Part shown: piece after piece, positions 18,036 to 26,534 of the stretch | Layout: every line of letters starts with the position of its first letter | Position numbering within the stretch: the first letter of the stretch is position 1 | From: Ponticaulis sp. | GTDB lineage: Bacteria; Pseudomonadota; Alphaproteobacteria; Caulobacterales; Hyphomonadaceae | Length of the DNA: 64,000 nt | Assembly (NCBI GenBank): GCA_002723155.1 | Contig: PBNO01000002.1 | Span: forward strand, 769,960 to 833,959 | Reading direction: 5' to 3' | Notes under the pieces: model-generated | Database searches by the model: none | What the model saw: only the letters and a program-made list of their open reading frames with translations | What the model was told of the DNA's origin: nothing | Made by a program: the position numbers and the translations under genes

Positions 18036-18077
18036 ACCGAAAATGCCCACGCAGGTGGGCATCCACGCTTAGATCTC
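18036..18077 (+). repeat. GIY-YIG-flanking palindromic repeat, right copy
   Basis: The core is ATGCCCAC-GCAG-GTGGGCAT (18043-18062) with tail CCACGCTTAGATCTC. Compared with the left copy, the stem pairs TT/AA are replaced by AC/GT, preserving the hairpin, and the tail differs at only two positions. It starts 15 bases after the GIY-YIG stop. Confidence 0.8.
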
Positions 18078-18103
18078 TCTTTCGTTATCTATCTCCGGAT
18101 CCT

Positions 18104-18134
18104 GATAAGGGAACCTAGGGCTCGAAACCTTATC
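18104..18134. repeat. inverted repeat GATAAGG-N17-CCTTATC
   Basis: Perfect 7-base arms separated by 17 bases, in the leader of the next gene. It may be a degenerate further palindrome of this region or a regulatory dyad. Confidence 0.4.
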
Positions 18135-18167
18135 CAACCCCACAACCTCGACCCCATAATCAGCCTC

Positions 18168-19055
18168 ATGACAGAAGAGGCCTACACCCTGCATCGCGTG
18201 ACCGCGCCTGCTGCTGCCCCAACGGGGCCGGCGGCATTTGCAGAGGATATAAAAGCGCTTCACACCCGTGCCGCTGCGCATCTGGATGCTCATCTGCATC
18301 CCAATCCACCTGAAACCTATAACGAGCCCTGGACACAGATGGAGCACATCTATGCGCGGGGGCTTCGCCAGTTCATCGCGCTGGCGGATTATGCGCTGCG
18401 CTGTTTTATTCTGGTTCTGGCTGGCGAGCTTCTTGGCAGTGAAAGCGGGCGCAAAGAGGCAGAAGCGTATCTTGCCCGCCCGGAACGCGACCCGCCACGT
18501 AAACGCCCTTATTCCATCTTTGCCGAGCACCAGGAAAAGCGCCCTGCAAAGGGTAGCTTCACCGCATTTTCTCCGCGCGCCTCAGCGCCGCGCAGGGGCA
18601 AGGCTAGCCCGCGTCCGTTTGAGCCCTATGACTGGCAAATGGTGGATTGTTCGCGCCTTATGCGGCGGCTGGAGCGCCTGCCGGATGCCATTGCAAATGC
18701 AGAGGCGCATGCCACCCGTCTTGCGGCACACATCCTCTCTGTCGCTTTCGTGCTGAACGAAGACGAACTGACCGCCCCGCGTATATCGTCGCCATTGTCA
18801 TCCCGGACGATGAAATCGATCCGGGACCCAGTAACCGGTCAGATTGTTTTCTCTGGATCCCGGATATGCGGGTCGCATTCCGGGATGACGGGATCACACA
18901 TCCCTACCTATCCCGGCTTCTTCCGGTGTCTGCAGCATTGGTATCCGCCGCCCGATGTGATGGAGCGCGCCGATGACACCGCGCGCAGCACGCTTCTTTC
19001 CCTGCACTATAAAGCAACAGAATCCCTTGAAATCCTGCACACCCGATTGGCCTGA
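18168..19055 (+). CDS. hypothetical protein carrying an in-frame REPIN-like insertion
   Basis: 295 residues; no family recognised. The first 200 residues look like a normal cytoplasmic helical protein (RGLRQFIALADYALRCFIL; MRRLERLPDAIANAEAHATR) and the last 30 as well (DVMERADDTARSTLL). Between them, residues about 211-241 are encoded by a 93-base double palindrome (18797-18889) and read as a Ser/Gly/Ile-rich stretch unlike the rest. The element length, 31 codons, keeps the frame open. The native gene may have run directly from ELTAP (residue 204) to PDVMER (residue 262), with the whole intervening part acquired; this is inference. No Shine-Dalgarno sequence is visible, so the start is uncertain. 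Confidence 0.6.
   Translation: MTEEAYTLHRVTAPAAAPTGPAAFAEDIKALHTRAAAHLDAHLHPNPPETYNEPWTQMEHIYARGLRQFIALADYALRCFILVLAGELLGSESGRKEAEAYLARPERDPPRKRPYSIFAEHQEKRPAKGSFTAFSPRASAPRRGKASPRPFEPYDWQMVDCSRLMRRLERLPDAIANAEAHATRLAAHILSVAFVLNEDELTAPRISSPLSSRTMKSIRDPVTGQIVFSGSRICGSHSGMTGSHIPTYPGFFRCLQHWYPPPDVMERADDTARSTLLSLHYKATESLEILHTRLA
18797..18889. repeat. REPIN-like pair of inverted GTCATCCCGGA palindromes inside a gene
   Basis: Two related hairpins face each other. Left: GTCATCCCGGA, inner stem CGAT-GAA-ATCG, then ATCCGGGACCCAG. Right, read on the minus strand: GTCATCCCGGA, inner stem ATGCG-ACC-CGCAT, then ATCCGGGATCCAG. Each has a single-base bulge between outer and inner stems. The conserved ends and variable middle mark them as two members of one palindromic family, resembling the GTCATCCCGG-type repeats I know to be common in alphaproteobacterial intergenic DNA. 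Confidence 0.8.
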
Positions 19056-19097
19056 GGCCTTTCGGGGCGTTGGTGCATCAAGATATCAAAAGCGCGG

Positions 19098-20297
19098 TTA
19101 TTCTGCGGCTTGCGCTATGGCTGATGAACGCCGGTCACCCCAGACGGCAACCAGCCAGATCAGGAAACCGCCAAAGGCGAGGCTTGCGCCCACATAGCCG
19201 GTATTGGTGAGGCCGAACCCGGCTGACACGGCAAGACCGCTGAGGAACGGGCCAAGTGCATTTGCCATATTGAAGGATGAGTGATTAAGCGCCGCGGCGA
19301 GTGTTTGCGCTTCACCGGCGACATCCATCAGGCGGGTTTGCAAAGCAGGCGCGAGGCCGTTTGTTCCGCCCACAAGGAAAACGCAGATGCTGAGCGTCCA
19401 GATATTCTGCGCGGCTGTTGGATAGATCAGAAGCACGCACATGCTCCAGAGGAGAATGCCTGCTGTCGCTGGCATGAGCGCTTTATCGGCGAGCCAGGCA
19501 CCTGTGAGATTGCCCACTGTGATGCCGCAACCGAATACGGCGAGCACCACCAGAATTGTCCATTCCGGCGCGTCCAGCACCTGTAGCAGCACGCTGGTCA
19601 CATAGGTGTAGACCGCAAACATACCGCCAAATCCGATGGCGCCGATCATGATGGTCAGCCAGACCTGGCGGCTTTTCAGGGCTGTGAGCTCTTTCAGCGG
19701 GCTGGCTTCCGGGCGGGCGCGGTCACGCGGGGCGTAAAGATAGATCAGAAGCACGGTGAGCGCGGCGAGCGCCCCGACGATTGCAAAGCCCCAACGCCAG
19801 CCAAACGACTGGCCGAGCCAGCTTGCGGCGGGCACGCCGATAATGGTTGCAATTGTGAGCCCCAGAAACACCTGAGAGACGGCCTGTGCGCGCTTGTTTG
19901 AGGGAACCAGAGACGCGGCAACGAGGGAGGCGACACCGAAATAAGCTCCATGTGGAACGCCGCTTAGAAAGCGAAATACCAGCATGGTCTCGTAATTCGG
20001 CGAAAACGCGCTCAGCAGATTGAACAACGCAAATGCGGACATGAGCAATATAAGAAGAAGCCAGCGCGGTAGACGCGCGCCAAGCACAGCCAGAACCGGC
20101 GCGCCGATCACCACGCCAAGCGCATACGCGCTGATCACATGGCCGGCCGTCGGCTCGGTGATATTGAGGCCATCAGCGAAATAGGGAAGCAGGCTCATCG
20201 CGGCAAATTCGGTGGTGCCAATGGCAAAGCCACCCATGCCAAGCGCGATCATGCCGAGGAAATGGGCAAGCCCGGTCGGGCGATCAGAAACAGACAA
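19098..20297 (-). CDS. MFS efflux transporter (AraJ/DHA1 type)
   Basis: 399 residues with about twelve hydrophobic helices. The opening GMIALGMGGFAIGTTEFAAM and the cytoplasmic-loop motif LGARLPRWLLLI, together with RFLSGVPHGAYFGVASLVAASL, are characteristic of DHA1-family sugar or drug efflux permeases such as AraJ. It would sit in the inner membrane and use the proton gradient; substrate unknown. A short acidic/basic C-terminal tail is normal. It stands alone, converging on the hypothetical gene to its left. Confidence 0.87.
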   Translation of the reverse strand: MSVSDRPTGLAHFLGMIALGMGGFAIGTTEFAAMSLLPYFADGLNITEPTAGHVISAYALGVVIGAPVLAVLGARLPRWLLLILLMSAFALFNLLSAFSPNYETMLVFRFLSGVPHGAYFGVASLVAASLVPSNKRAQAVSQVFLGLTIATIIGVPAASWLGQSFGWRWGFAIVGALAALTVLLIYLYAPRDRARPEASPLKELTALKSRQVWLTIMIGAIGFGGMFAVYTYVTSVLLQVLDAPEWTILVVLAVFGCGITVGNLTGAWLADKALMPATAGILLWSMCVLLIYPTAAQNIWTLSICVFLVGGTNGLAPALQTRLMDVAGEAQTLAAALNHSSFNMANALGPFLSGLAVSAGFGLTNTGYVGASLAFGGFLIWLVAVWGDRRSSAIAQAAE

Positions 20298-20457
20298 ATA
20301 AGGCCTCTTGAGGGTTAGCAGCCCTATCGGTCAGCGCGTCTTCCCATAATCACCTGAATTCATGATCTTAAGTCCGACTTGCGTCGTCAGGTTTACATCG
20401 TGGTAGCGCTCACATGATTTGAATGCAAGTCACCTTCGGAAGAGTTTTTCTCATCTG

Positions 20458-22272
20458 CTAGTCCTGATCTTCAACGACCGGCAGGCTGATATAGGAGGCT
20501 GTACCTTCGCCTACATGGATTGTGTTCTCTGCGACCTGAAAATCAGTCGAGGTGTAGGGATCTGCAGCCGTATTGAGGTTGCGGGCATAGCTCGGGAAGT
20601 TGGAGGACGACACCTCAACCCGCAAAGCATGGCCGGCCTCAATCCGGCGCGACATCAGAATTGGCGGTAGGGTGATGTCATAGGTCTCACCGGCCTCCAT
20701 GAAGACTTCGCGCTCCATGCCATCGCGATAGCGCATGCGCAGAATGGAATCGCCGATATTCATTGCGCGCCCGTCCGGGAAGACATCGATGATTTTCACA
20801 GTGAAGTCTGTGTCCGGTGCATCGGAGGAGACGGTCAGGCCGATTTCGATATATCCGAACACTTCCATCGGTTCGTCAAGAACTTCAGAGGTGAAGATAA
20901 TAATGTCATCACGCGCTTCCAGTTCGGTCTGGTCGAAGCTGCCGTCATGATGGTCAGTGCCTGTACCGCCAATCTCGCCGCCAAGGCTCGGTACAGGGTT
21001 TGCCGGATCATAGAGATAGGTGAAAGTGTCAGCCGCGCCGGTTTGCGCTGCGAGTGTTCCGCCTGCGCCAAGATTAAAGCGTTCACCGCCCCACTGGATC
21101 GCTTCATCCGAAGTGAGCCAGTCACCATCGCCGAGATAGGCGGTGTAGGCCGCCTGCATCGGTTCGGTTTCAGCGTCGGGCATCATCCAGCGGTTAAACC
21201 AGCCGAGGACTTCGGCGTCATAATCATAGCGCATGTTGCCGAGCTGAAGATCGCCGATCTTCGCATTGTCTCCGATGCGGTTATGGCCGCAATGGCTGCC
21301 TTGCGTAATGCGCATGGCCTGATTATCGCGTCCCTCGGCGAGGTTCGCCTGCCGGTTCCAGTCGAAATAGGCGACGGTAGAGCGGGCCGAAATATCGAAC
21401 ATGGCTTCGGTCCACAGCGTCGGTATGGCGATCATCTCGCCTTCGCTGACGCGGTTGACGCCCCAGCTGTCATCTACCAGGCCTGCTTCAAGATAGCTGC
21501 GCAGTTCATTCTGTGGTCCGCCCATATTGGCGGCGATGTCCACCATAGGCAGGTCCATACGGTGGGCGTCGAATTCGGCTTTGTCTCGGGCCCAGTTCAG
21601 GTTTGAGAGCTCGAACACATCGGTGAGTGCCTGGCGCTCTTCGTCAGACAGACCTTCCGGCAGCTGCGGCCAGTTCTGCACAGTGGAGCCAAGGAAATAA
21701 TCCATCCAGCCCTGCTGCCAGACGCCGCCACGCCAGAAATTACCTTGCTCGTGGAACGGGCCGGCCTCAGCCACACCCACGCCAGTTGACTGGGCCACCA
21801 TTGCGCGTAGCGCCGGATGGCCTGCCACACCCATTTGCAGCTGGATCTCGGCAGAAGACGAACAGCCTAACGTACCGATATCGCCGTTGGACCAGTCCTG
21901 CGCCACGATCCAGTCCATCAGATCGGTGCCGTCCTCAACCGAATGGCCGAGCATTACATAGGTGCCGTCAGAGAAATACCGGCCACGCTCATGGCTCTCC
22001 ACGATAGCATAACCGCTTTCCAGAAGCCGCTGGTGCAGGCTGGCTCGAGAGGTCATTTCCCCGTCATAGGGTGTGCGAACGAGAATGGCTGGGACGGGCC
22101 CTGAACCTTGAGCGGGCAGATAGACATCTGCATTCAGGCGGGCGCCGTCACGCATGCTGATCTGCACGCTGGTTTCTACGCTTGCGCCTTCGGGCAGCAC
22201 AAACTGGCCATGAGCGCCAAGCGCAGAAAGCGAGAGTGCGGAAAAGCCGAGTAGCGCGTGCCTGAAAGTCAT
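20458..22272 (-). CDS. secreted CocE/NonD-type (X-Pro dipeptidyl-peptidase S15) hydrolase
   Basis: 604 residues with a Sec signal ending near GAHGQ. The alpha/beta hydrolase domain includes MRDGARLNADVYLP, ILVRTPYDGE, SHERGRYFSDG and IGTLGCSSSAEIQ, where the middle Ser is the probable nucleophile; the catalytic His is expected in TQGSHCGHNRIGD. The C-terminal part (about 400-595) is the jelly-roll domain of the family, e.g. PMEVFGYIEIGLTVSSDAPDTDF. CocE/NonD enzymes hydrolyse esters or amides such as acylated drugs or glutaryl derivatives; the natural substrate is unknown. The nucleophile elbow GCSSSA departs from the usual GxSYxG. Confidence 0.87.
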   Translation of the reverse strand: MTFRHALLGFSALSLSALGAHGQFVLPEGASVETSVQISMRDGARLNADVYLPAQGSGPVPAILVRTPYDGEMTSRASLHQRLLESGYAIVESHERGRYFSDGTYVMLGHSVEDGTDLMDWIVAQDWSNGDIGTLGCSSSAEIQLQMGVAGHPALRAMVAQSTGVGVAEAGPFHEQGNFWRGGVWQQGWMDYFLGSTVQNWPQLPEGLSDEERQALTDVFELSNLNWARDKAEFDAHRMDLPMVDIAANMGGPQNELRSYLEAGLVDDSWGVNRVSEGEMIAIPTLWTEAMFDISARSTVAYFDWNRQANLAEGRDNQAMRITQGSHCGHNRIGDNAKIGDLQLGNMRYDYDAEVLGWFNRWMMPDAETEPMQAAYTAYLGDGDWLTSDEAIQWGGERFNLGAGGTLAAQTGAADTFTYLYDPANPVPSLGGEIGGTGTDHHDGSFDQTELEARDDIIIFTSEVLDEPMEVFGYIEIGLTVSSDAPDTDFTVKIIDVFPDGRAMNIGDSILRMRYRDGMEREVFMEAGETYDITLPPILMSRRIEAGHALRVEVSSSNFPSYARNLNTAADPYTSTDFQVAENTIHVGEGTASYISLPVVEDQD

Positions 22273-22339
22273 GTCTGTCCCCTGAAAAAGTCAGGCGACC
22301 AGACACGAAATTGCTCATGATGGGAAGGTAGGAGCGAAT

Positions 22340-23527
22340 TTATTCCGCTGCGGTGCCTTCAGCTGCAGCCTTCGCTGCCAGTTCCGCTTTACGGCGGTCT
22401 GAGGCTTTCTGCTTGACGCTTTCAGAGCGCAGCTGACCACAGGCGGCAAGAATATCGCGGCCGCGCGGTGTGCGGATTGGCGATGAATAGCCTGCACGGT
22501 TCAGAACTTCGGCGAAGTTCTCAATCGTTTCCCAGTCAGAGCACTCATATTGAGAGCCCGGCCACGGGTTGAACGGGATAAGGTTGATCTTTGCCGGTGT
22601 GCCGCGCAGCAGGCGCAGAAGGTCTTTCGCTTCGGCGACGGAATCGTTCACGCCTTTCAGCATGACGTATTCGAAGGTCACTTTTTTGGAGTTGCCGAGA
22701 TCCGGATATTCACGGATCGCCTCGAACAGCTCTTTCAGCGGGTATTTCTTGTTGATCGGCACCAGCTCGTTGCGCAGATCGTCATTCGTCGCGTGAAGCG
22801 AAATGGCGAGCATTGCGTTGGTGCGGCGGCCAAGCTCCGGAATCAGCGGCGCGACGCCTGCTGTAGAGACCGTGATGCGGCGGCGACCGAAGGAAATGCC
22901 CTCATTATGGCTGATCGTGTCGATCGCTTCAGCGACATTGTCGAGGTTATAGAGCGGCTCGCCCATGCCCATAAAGACGATGTTGGTCAGCTTGCGGTTT
23001 TCGTTGGAGGTCGGCCATTCTTCCAGCGCGTCACGCGCGACCATGACCTGGCGGACGATCTCTGCCGCTGTCAGGTTACGAACGAGCTTCTGAGTACCAG
23101 TATGGCAGAAAGAACAATTCAGCGTGCAGCCGACCTGAGAGGAGACGCACAGCGCACCGGCCCGGCCGACATCCGGAATGAAGACAGTTTCGGCCTCTGT
23201 GTTCGGGCCATATTCGATCAGCCATTTGCGCGTACCGTCCACAGAAACCAGCGCCTCTGTGATTTCTGGGCGTTTCAGCTCGAACCAGTCTTCGAACTCT
23301 GCGCGCTGCGCTTTGGCAATATCGGTCATGCCGGAGAAATCGCGGACACCGTAGTGATATACCCAGCGCCAGAGCTGGCGGGCGCGCATATTGACCTTTT
23401 TCGGCTCAATGCCGCGGTCTTCAAGCGTCTTTTTAAGCGCGTCAAAACCAATCCCTGCGAGGTTTTCTTTAACGCAGGAAGCACGGTCGGCGTTTGCCGC
23501 GTGTGAAATGTCGAGGCTCTGGGTCAA
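22340..23527 (-). CDS. rlmN: dual-specificity rRNA/tRNA adenine C2-methyltransferase RlmN
   Basis: 395 residues. The radical-SAM cluster motif is C134-x3-C138-x2-C141 in [12 protein letters not shown]. The N-terminal helical domain ([15 protein letters not shown]) and the SAM-binding [10 protein letters not shown] and STAGVAPLI are standard. The second catalytic Cys is in [11 protein letters not shown]. It methylates A2503 of 23S rRNA and A37 of some tRNAs. A C-terminal Lys/Ala-rich tail of about 25 residues extends past the usual end. Monocistronic by appearance, downstream of the IalB-like gene on the same strand. Confidence 0.96.
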   Translation of the reverse strand: MTQSLDISHAANADRASCVKENLAGIGFDALKKTLEDRGIEPKKVNMRARQLWRWVYHYGVRDFSGMTDIAKAQRAEFEDWFELKRPEITEALVSVDGTRKWLIEYGPNTEAETVFIPDVGRAGALCVSSQVGCTLNCSFCHTGTQKLVRNLTAAEIVRQVMVARDALEEWPTSNENRKLTNIVFMGMGEPLYNLDNVAEAIDTISHNEGISFGRRRITVSTAGVAPLIPELGRRTNAMLAISLHATNDDLRNELVPINKKYPLKELFEAIREYPDLGNSKKVTFEYVMLKGVNDSVAEAKDLLRLLRGTPAKINLIPFNPWPGSQYECSDWETIENFAEVLNRAGYSSPIRTPRGRDILAACGQLRSESVKQKASDRRKAELAAKAAAEGTAAE

Positions 23528-23610
23528 TGTATCAATCTCCGGAAGACCGGCCTGATATCATAAAAGGCCGCACCGGCCAAATCCTGAGTTCACAGATCAG
23601 CTATGAGTGA

Positions 23611-24099
23611 TCAGCTACACAGAGACCGGGCACGGTCGATTGCGCCGGATGAACCGGCCAGAGAGAAATGGTAGGCCACTTCGGTGTCGCGTTCGGATAC
23701 GGCTTCAAGACGAAGTTCCGAGCCGCGCTTGATGGCGTCTTCAATGGCGCGCTCGTCTGAATTGTTCGCGAAGATTTCGTTGCGGGCCGTGTACATCATC
23801 CATGAACGTCCGCCGACTTCAGCTGTTGCGGGCAGGTCTTCACGGAAATTGAAGTTCGCGCGCAGGCTGGCCTGTGGCAGCTGGGAATTTCGGAAATAGG
23901 TAACGAAGAAGACCACGTCTCCATGCTCCACATTACGCGGCGCAAGGTCTTCGGCGCGCGTTGCGGCAAAGCAAACGGACTCGCCGTTTACAATGTCCTG
24001 ATAGACGGTCCAGTCGCGAAAAGCGCCTACATATTCAAAGGCCTGCGCTGGCAGTATTGTGGATGCGAGCAGGGTGAAAGCTGCGACAAACCGCTTCAT
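23611..24099 (-). CDS. secreted IalB-like (invasion-associated locus B) protein
   Basis: 162 residues with signal MKRFVAAFTLLASTILPAQA. The mature part FRDWTVYQDIVNGESVCFAAT, then DVVFFVTYFRN, matches the opening of IalB-family proteins, small periplasmic proteins with paired Cys residues; here Cys occurs at the VCFAAT position and at the very C-terminus. The family name comes from Bartonella; in free-living bacteria the role is unknown. It is upstream of rlmN on the same strand, with about 80 bases between them. Confidence 0.75.
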   Translation of the reverse strand: MKRFVAAFTLLASTILPAQAFEYVGAFRDWTVYQDIVNGESVCFAATRAEDLAPRNVEHGDVVFFVTYFRNSQLPQASLRANFNFREDLPATAEVGGRSWMMYTARNEIFANNSDERAIEDAIKRGSELRLEAVSERDTEVAYHFSLAGSSGAIDRARSLCS

Positions 24100-24258
24100 T
24101 CTGAAATCATTCCCTCTTTAGTCCTTAATGACTAGCGTAAACTTGTGACGTAGTCGTTAATATGATCTGTACGCAACAAGGTTCCAACCTATCTGTGCAG
24201 TGGCGATCTTTCTGTTAAGGTCGAAAACGCGGTTTAGTAAGTTTCTGGGAGGTATGTC

Positions 24259-24846
24259 TTGCTCGATCCGGTTCCGAACAAGCCAGGATTGGGTAAGAGT
24301 GAGCGCGAGGCCTTTGCGCTTGCATTGCGCGATATTGCCGAGAGCAAATCCAAAGGCGCCTTCCGTCTTCTGTTTGATTATTACGCGCCTCGCCTGAAGA
24401 GCTTCCTCATGCGTTTGGGGGCGGATGATATGCAGGCCGAAGAAATCGTGCAGGAAGTCATGGTCACTGTCTGGCGTAAGGCTGAACAGTATGATCCGGC
24501 ACAGGCTTCGCCGACGACCTGGATTTTCCGCATTGCCCGTAATCGGCATATTGATGCCTTTCGTCGTCAGCGACATCTGGACGCCCAGCCTGACGAACCC
24601 ATGCTTTCTCCGGCTGAATTGCCCGAGCCTGAAGAAAGCTATCAACTCCTCGAGATCGAGGAGAATGTACGTGAGGCACTGAAGACGCTTCCGGACGAAC
24701 AGGTGGAACTTGTCAGGGCGTCTTTTTATGAGGGTTTGTCTCATTCGGAGATCGCGGAACGCAAGCAACTGCCATTGGGTACAGTAAAATCACGAATCCG
24801 ACTCGCCTTTGAAAGACTTCGATCCACATTGAGTAGGGAACTATAG
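24259..24846 (+). CDS. ECF RNA polymerase sigma factor (ChrR-partnered type)
   Basis: 195 residues from a TTG start with GGGAGG six bases upstream. Region 2 is seen as FRLLFDYYAPRLKSFLMRLGADDMQAEEIVQEVMVTVWRK and region 4 as LKTLPDEQVELVRASFYEGLSHSEIAERKQLPLGTVKSRIR. This type pairs with ChrR-like anti-sigma factors and answers singlet oxygen in Rhodobacter. The anti-sigma gene follows 73 bases downstream, so the two form one regulatory unit. The ATG at 24254 is in another frame. Confidence 0.92.
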   Translation: MLDPVPNKPGLGKSEREAFALALRDIAESKSKGAFRLLFDYYAPRLKSFLMRLGADDMQAEEIVQEVMVTVWRKAEQYDPAQASPTTWIFRIARNRHIDAFRRQRHLDAQPDEPMLSPAELPEPEESYQLLEIEENVREALKTLPDEQVELVRASFYEGLSHSEIAERKQLPLGTVKSRIRLAFERLRSTLSREL

Positions 24847-24919
24847 CAAAACAGCCGAAAACGGCGGGAATAACGGGCATTCCGGCCACGGTCGGACACG
24901 AAATTTTTGGAGAAGAGAC

Positions 24920-25582
24920 GTGGAAGAAACAGATCTGGGACAGGAATTCTACAGCGCATATGCCGCTGGGACTCTTGATCCGGCTTTGCGCCTTCTGATC
25001 GATACGCGCAAAGCGTTGACAGAAAATCAGACAATCCAGCCAGAGCTGGAAGACGTGATTGCAGGCGAATTTCTTGAACGCGAAGCACCGGCGCCAATGT
25101 CGTTTCAGGCGGCTGACCGTGCGCTCGCTAAGATTGACGAGCTTGGCCTTAGCAATGAAACGTCGCGCCAGGCAGCGCGCTCTGCGGCGACGATGAATAA
25201 AGAGCTGGTGAACCTGCCAGATCCGCTTCAGGACATCGTTCTGGAATCCTCAGTACATTCAGGCTGGAAGTTTGGCGGACCGGGTATCCGGGTCATGCCG
25301 CTTGATGTCAGCCCTGATGTGACGACAGAACTCATCCGTTTTGAGCCGGGTCATGGCGCACCAAAGCACACACACTCCGGCTTTGAATATACGCTGGTCG
25401 TGTCCGGTGGCTTCAGCGATGAAGCCGGGTCTTATGGCCCTGGCGATCTGGCTGTGTCCGGCGAAGGCCGTGAGCACCGTCCTGTCGCGGACGAAGATGG
25501 TGTCTGCATCGCATTGATCGTACGTGATGGTGGCCTGAAATTCTCCGGCTTTATGGGTGTGCTTCAGAAAATCTTCGGTTAG
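24920..25582 (+). CDS. ChrR-like cupin anti-sigma factor lacking the N-terminal zinc ligands
   Basis: 220 residues from the GTG at 24920 (GGAGAAGAG upstream). The N-terminal sigma-binding part aligns by EFYSAYAAGTLDPALRLLIDTR with ChrR, but the zinc ligands of the ZAS domain (His near 6, His and two Cys near 31-38) are absent; there is no His or Cys before residue 113. The C-terminal cupin is complete, with H145, H150, H152, E156 and H186 in HGAPKHTHSGFEY and GEGREHRP. So sigma inhibition probably continues without a structural zinc in the first domain, with sensing left to the cupin metal. Confidence 0.85.
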   Translation: MEETDLGQEFYSAYAAGTLDPALRLLIDTRKALTENQTIQPELEDVIAGEFLEREAPAPMSFQAADRALAKIDELGLSNETSRQAARSAATMNKELVNLPDPLQDIVLESSVHSGWKFGGPGIRVMPLDVSPDVTTELIRFEPGHGAPKHTHSGFEYTLVVSGGFSDEAGSYGPGDLAVSGEGREHRPVADEDGVCIALIVRDGGLKFSGFMGVLQKIFG

Positions 25583-25617
25583 AACCGGGCAGTAAGTTTT
25601 TACTGCCGGGGTCTGAC

Positions 25618-26007
25618 ATGCACGTTTCCACTTATCTGATGTTCACCGGCGACGCGGAAGCGGCGCTGAATTTCTATCGTCAGGTTTTCCCTGACATGGA
25701 AGTTTCAGAGGTGAATCGTTATCCTGAAGAATCCGGTGAGTTGGCAGGAAAGCTTTTGCCGACGCGCATCGTGATTGGTGATCATAATATCATGCTCACC
25801 GACAGCCCGAACGTGCACCAGTTCACCTTCACGCCGTCCATGTCGATCTTCATCAACTTCGAGACCGAAGAAGAGCTGGTCGCCGTGCACGACCGCCTGT
25901 GCGCGGAAGGTGAGCCGCTCATGCCGCTCGATGATTACGATTTCAGCCGGATGTTCGCCTGGATTCAGGACAAGTTCGGCGTGAGCTGGCAGCTGAACCT
26001 GCCTTAA
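25618..26007 (+). CDS. PhnB-like VOC-superfamily protein
   Basis: 129 residues: YLMFTGDAEAALNFYRQVFPDMEVSE at the start, LMLTDSPN-like middle (NIMLTDSPNVHQ) and FGVSWQLNLP at the end are the pattern of the PhnB / 3-demethylubiquinone methyltransferase-like branch of the glyoxalase fold. These are small cytoplasmic dimers of uncertain chemistry. It follows the anti-sigma gene by 35 bases and could be under the same sigma factor, although that is only positional evidence. It converges on the methyltransferase gene. Confidence 0.8.
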   Translation: MHVSTYLMFTGDAEAALNFYRQVFPDMEVSEVNRYPEESGELAGKLLPTRIVIGDHNIMLTDSPNVHQFTFTPSMSIFINFETEEELVAVHDRLCAEGEPLMPLDDYDFSRMFAWIQDKFGVSWQLNLP

Positions 26008-26010
26008 GCC

Positions 26011-26532
26011 TTAAACGCGGCGTCCGCGCTGGATCGCATCAAGCTCGCGCTTGGTCATTGGCCCGCCCGGTTTGATCGGGCGTTCTGCGTGGCGACCCAT
26101 GGAAATCATGCGGTCATACATGACCAGCGCCGCAGCAACGGACACGTTCACGCAGAATTTGGTCGGAATTTTTACCGTGAAAGCGCATTTCTCGATCATT
26201 TCTGGGGAGAGGCTGCCACGTTCGCGGCCTAGCACATATGCGGCTGCTGTCGGGTGGCGAAAGCTTGGCAGATCAACGGCATCGTCAGTGAGCTCGACGC
26301 CAACCAGCGTGCAGCCACGTGGCAGCGCCATATCGTCGATTGTGTCCCATTGATAATACGGGACATGCTCGAAGCTTTTCGACGTGTCAGCTTTATAGAC
26401 AGTCCGGATCTTATCTGCGGCGTCTACTGAGAACGCGAAGTTTGCGCCAAAGGCATGTGCTGTGCGCATGATCGCGCCAAGATTCATGGGCTTGGAAATG
26501 CCTTCCGCCCCGATAGCAAAATACCCACGCAC
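26011..26532 (-). CDS. TrmH/SpoU-family RNA 2'-O-methyltransferase
   Basis: 173 residues from a GTG start, three bases after the stop of the upstream asparaginase gene. SPOUT motifs: KPMNLGAIMRTAHAFGA (motif 1, Asn and Arg), AAYVLGRERGSLSPEMIEKC (motif 2) and VKIPTKFCVNVSVAAALVMYDR (motif 3). It would methylate a ribose in tRNA or rRNA using SAM. It is the short form without an extra RNA-binding domain. The substrate cannot be told from the sequence. Confidence 0.87.
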   Translation of the reverse strand: MRGYFAIGAEGISKPMNLGAIMRTAHAFGANFAFSVDAADKIRTVYKADTSKSFEHVPYYQWDTIDDMALPRGCTLVGVELTDDAVDLPSFRHPTAAAYVLGRERGSLSPEMIEKCAFTVKIPTKFCVNVSVAAALVMYDRMISMGRHAERPIKPGGPMTKRELDAIQRGRRV

Positions 26533-26534
26533 GA

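Noticed and set aside
17527-18134. Possible CRISPR array or tRNA cluster around the GIY-YIG gene
   Set aside because: The repeats are hairpins of unequal spacing, in both orientations, with a gene between them; no tRNA-type T-loop is seen.
22550-23506. Open frame of about 318 codons antisense to rlmN
   Set aside because: No recognisable domain or ribosome site, and rlmN is certain on the other strand.
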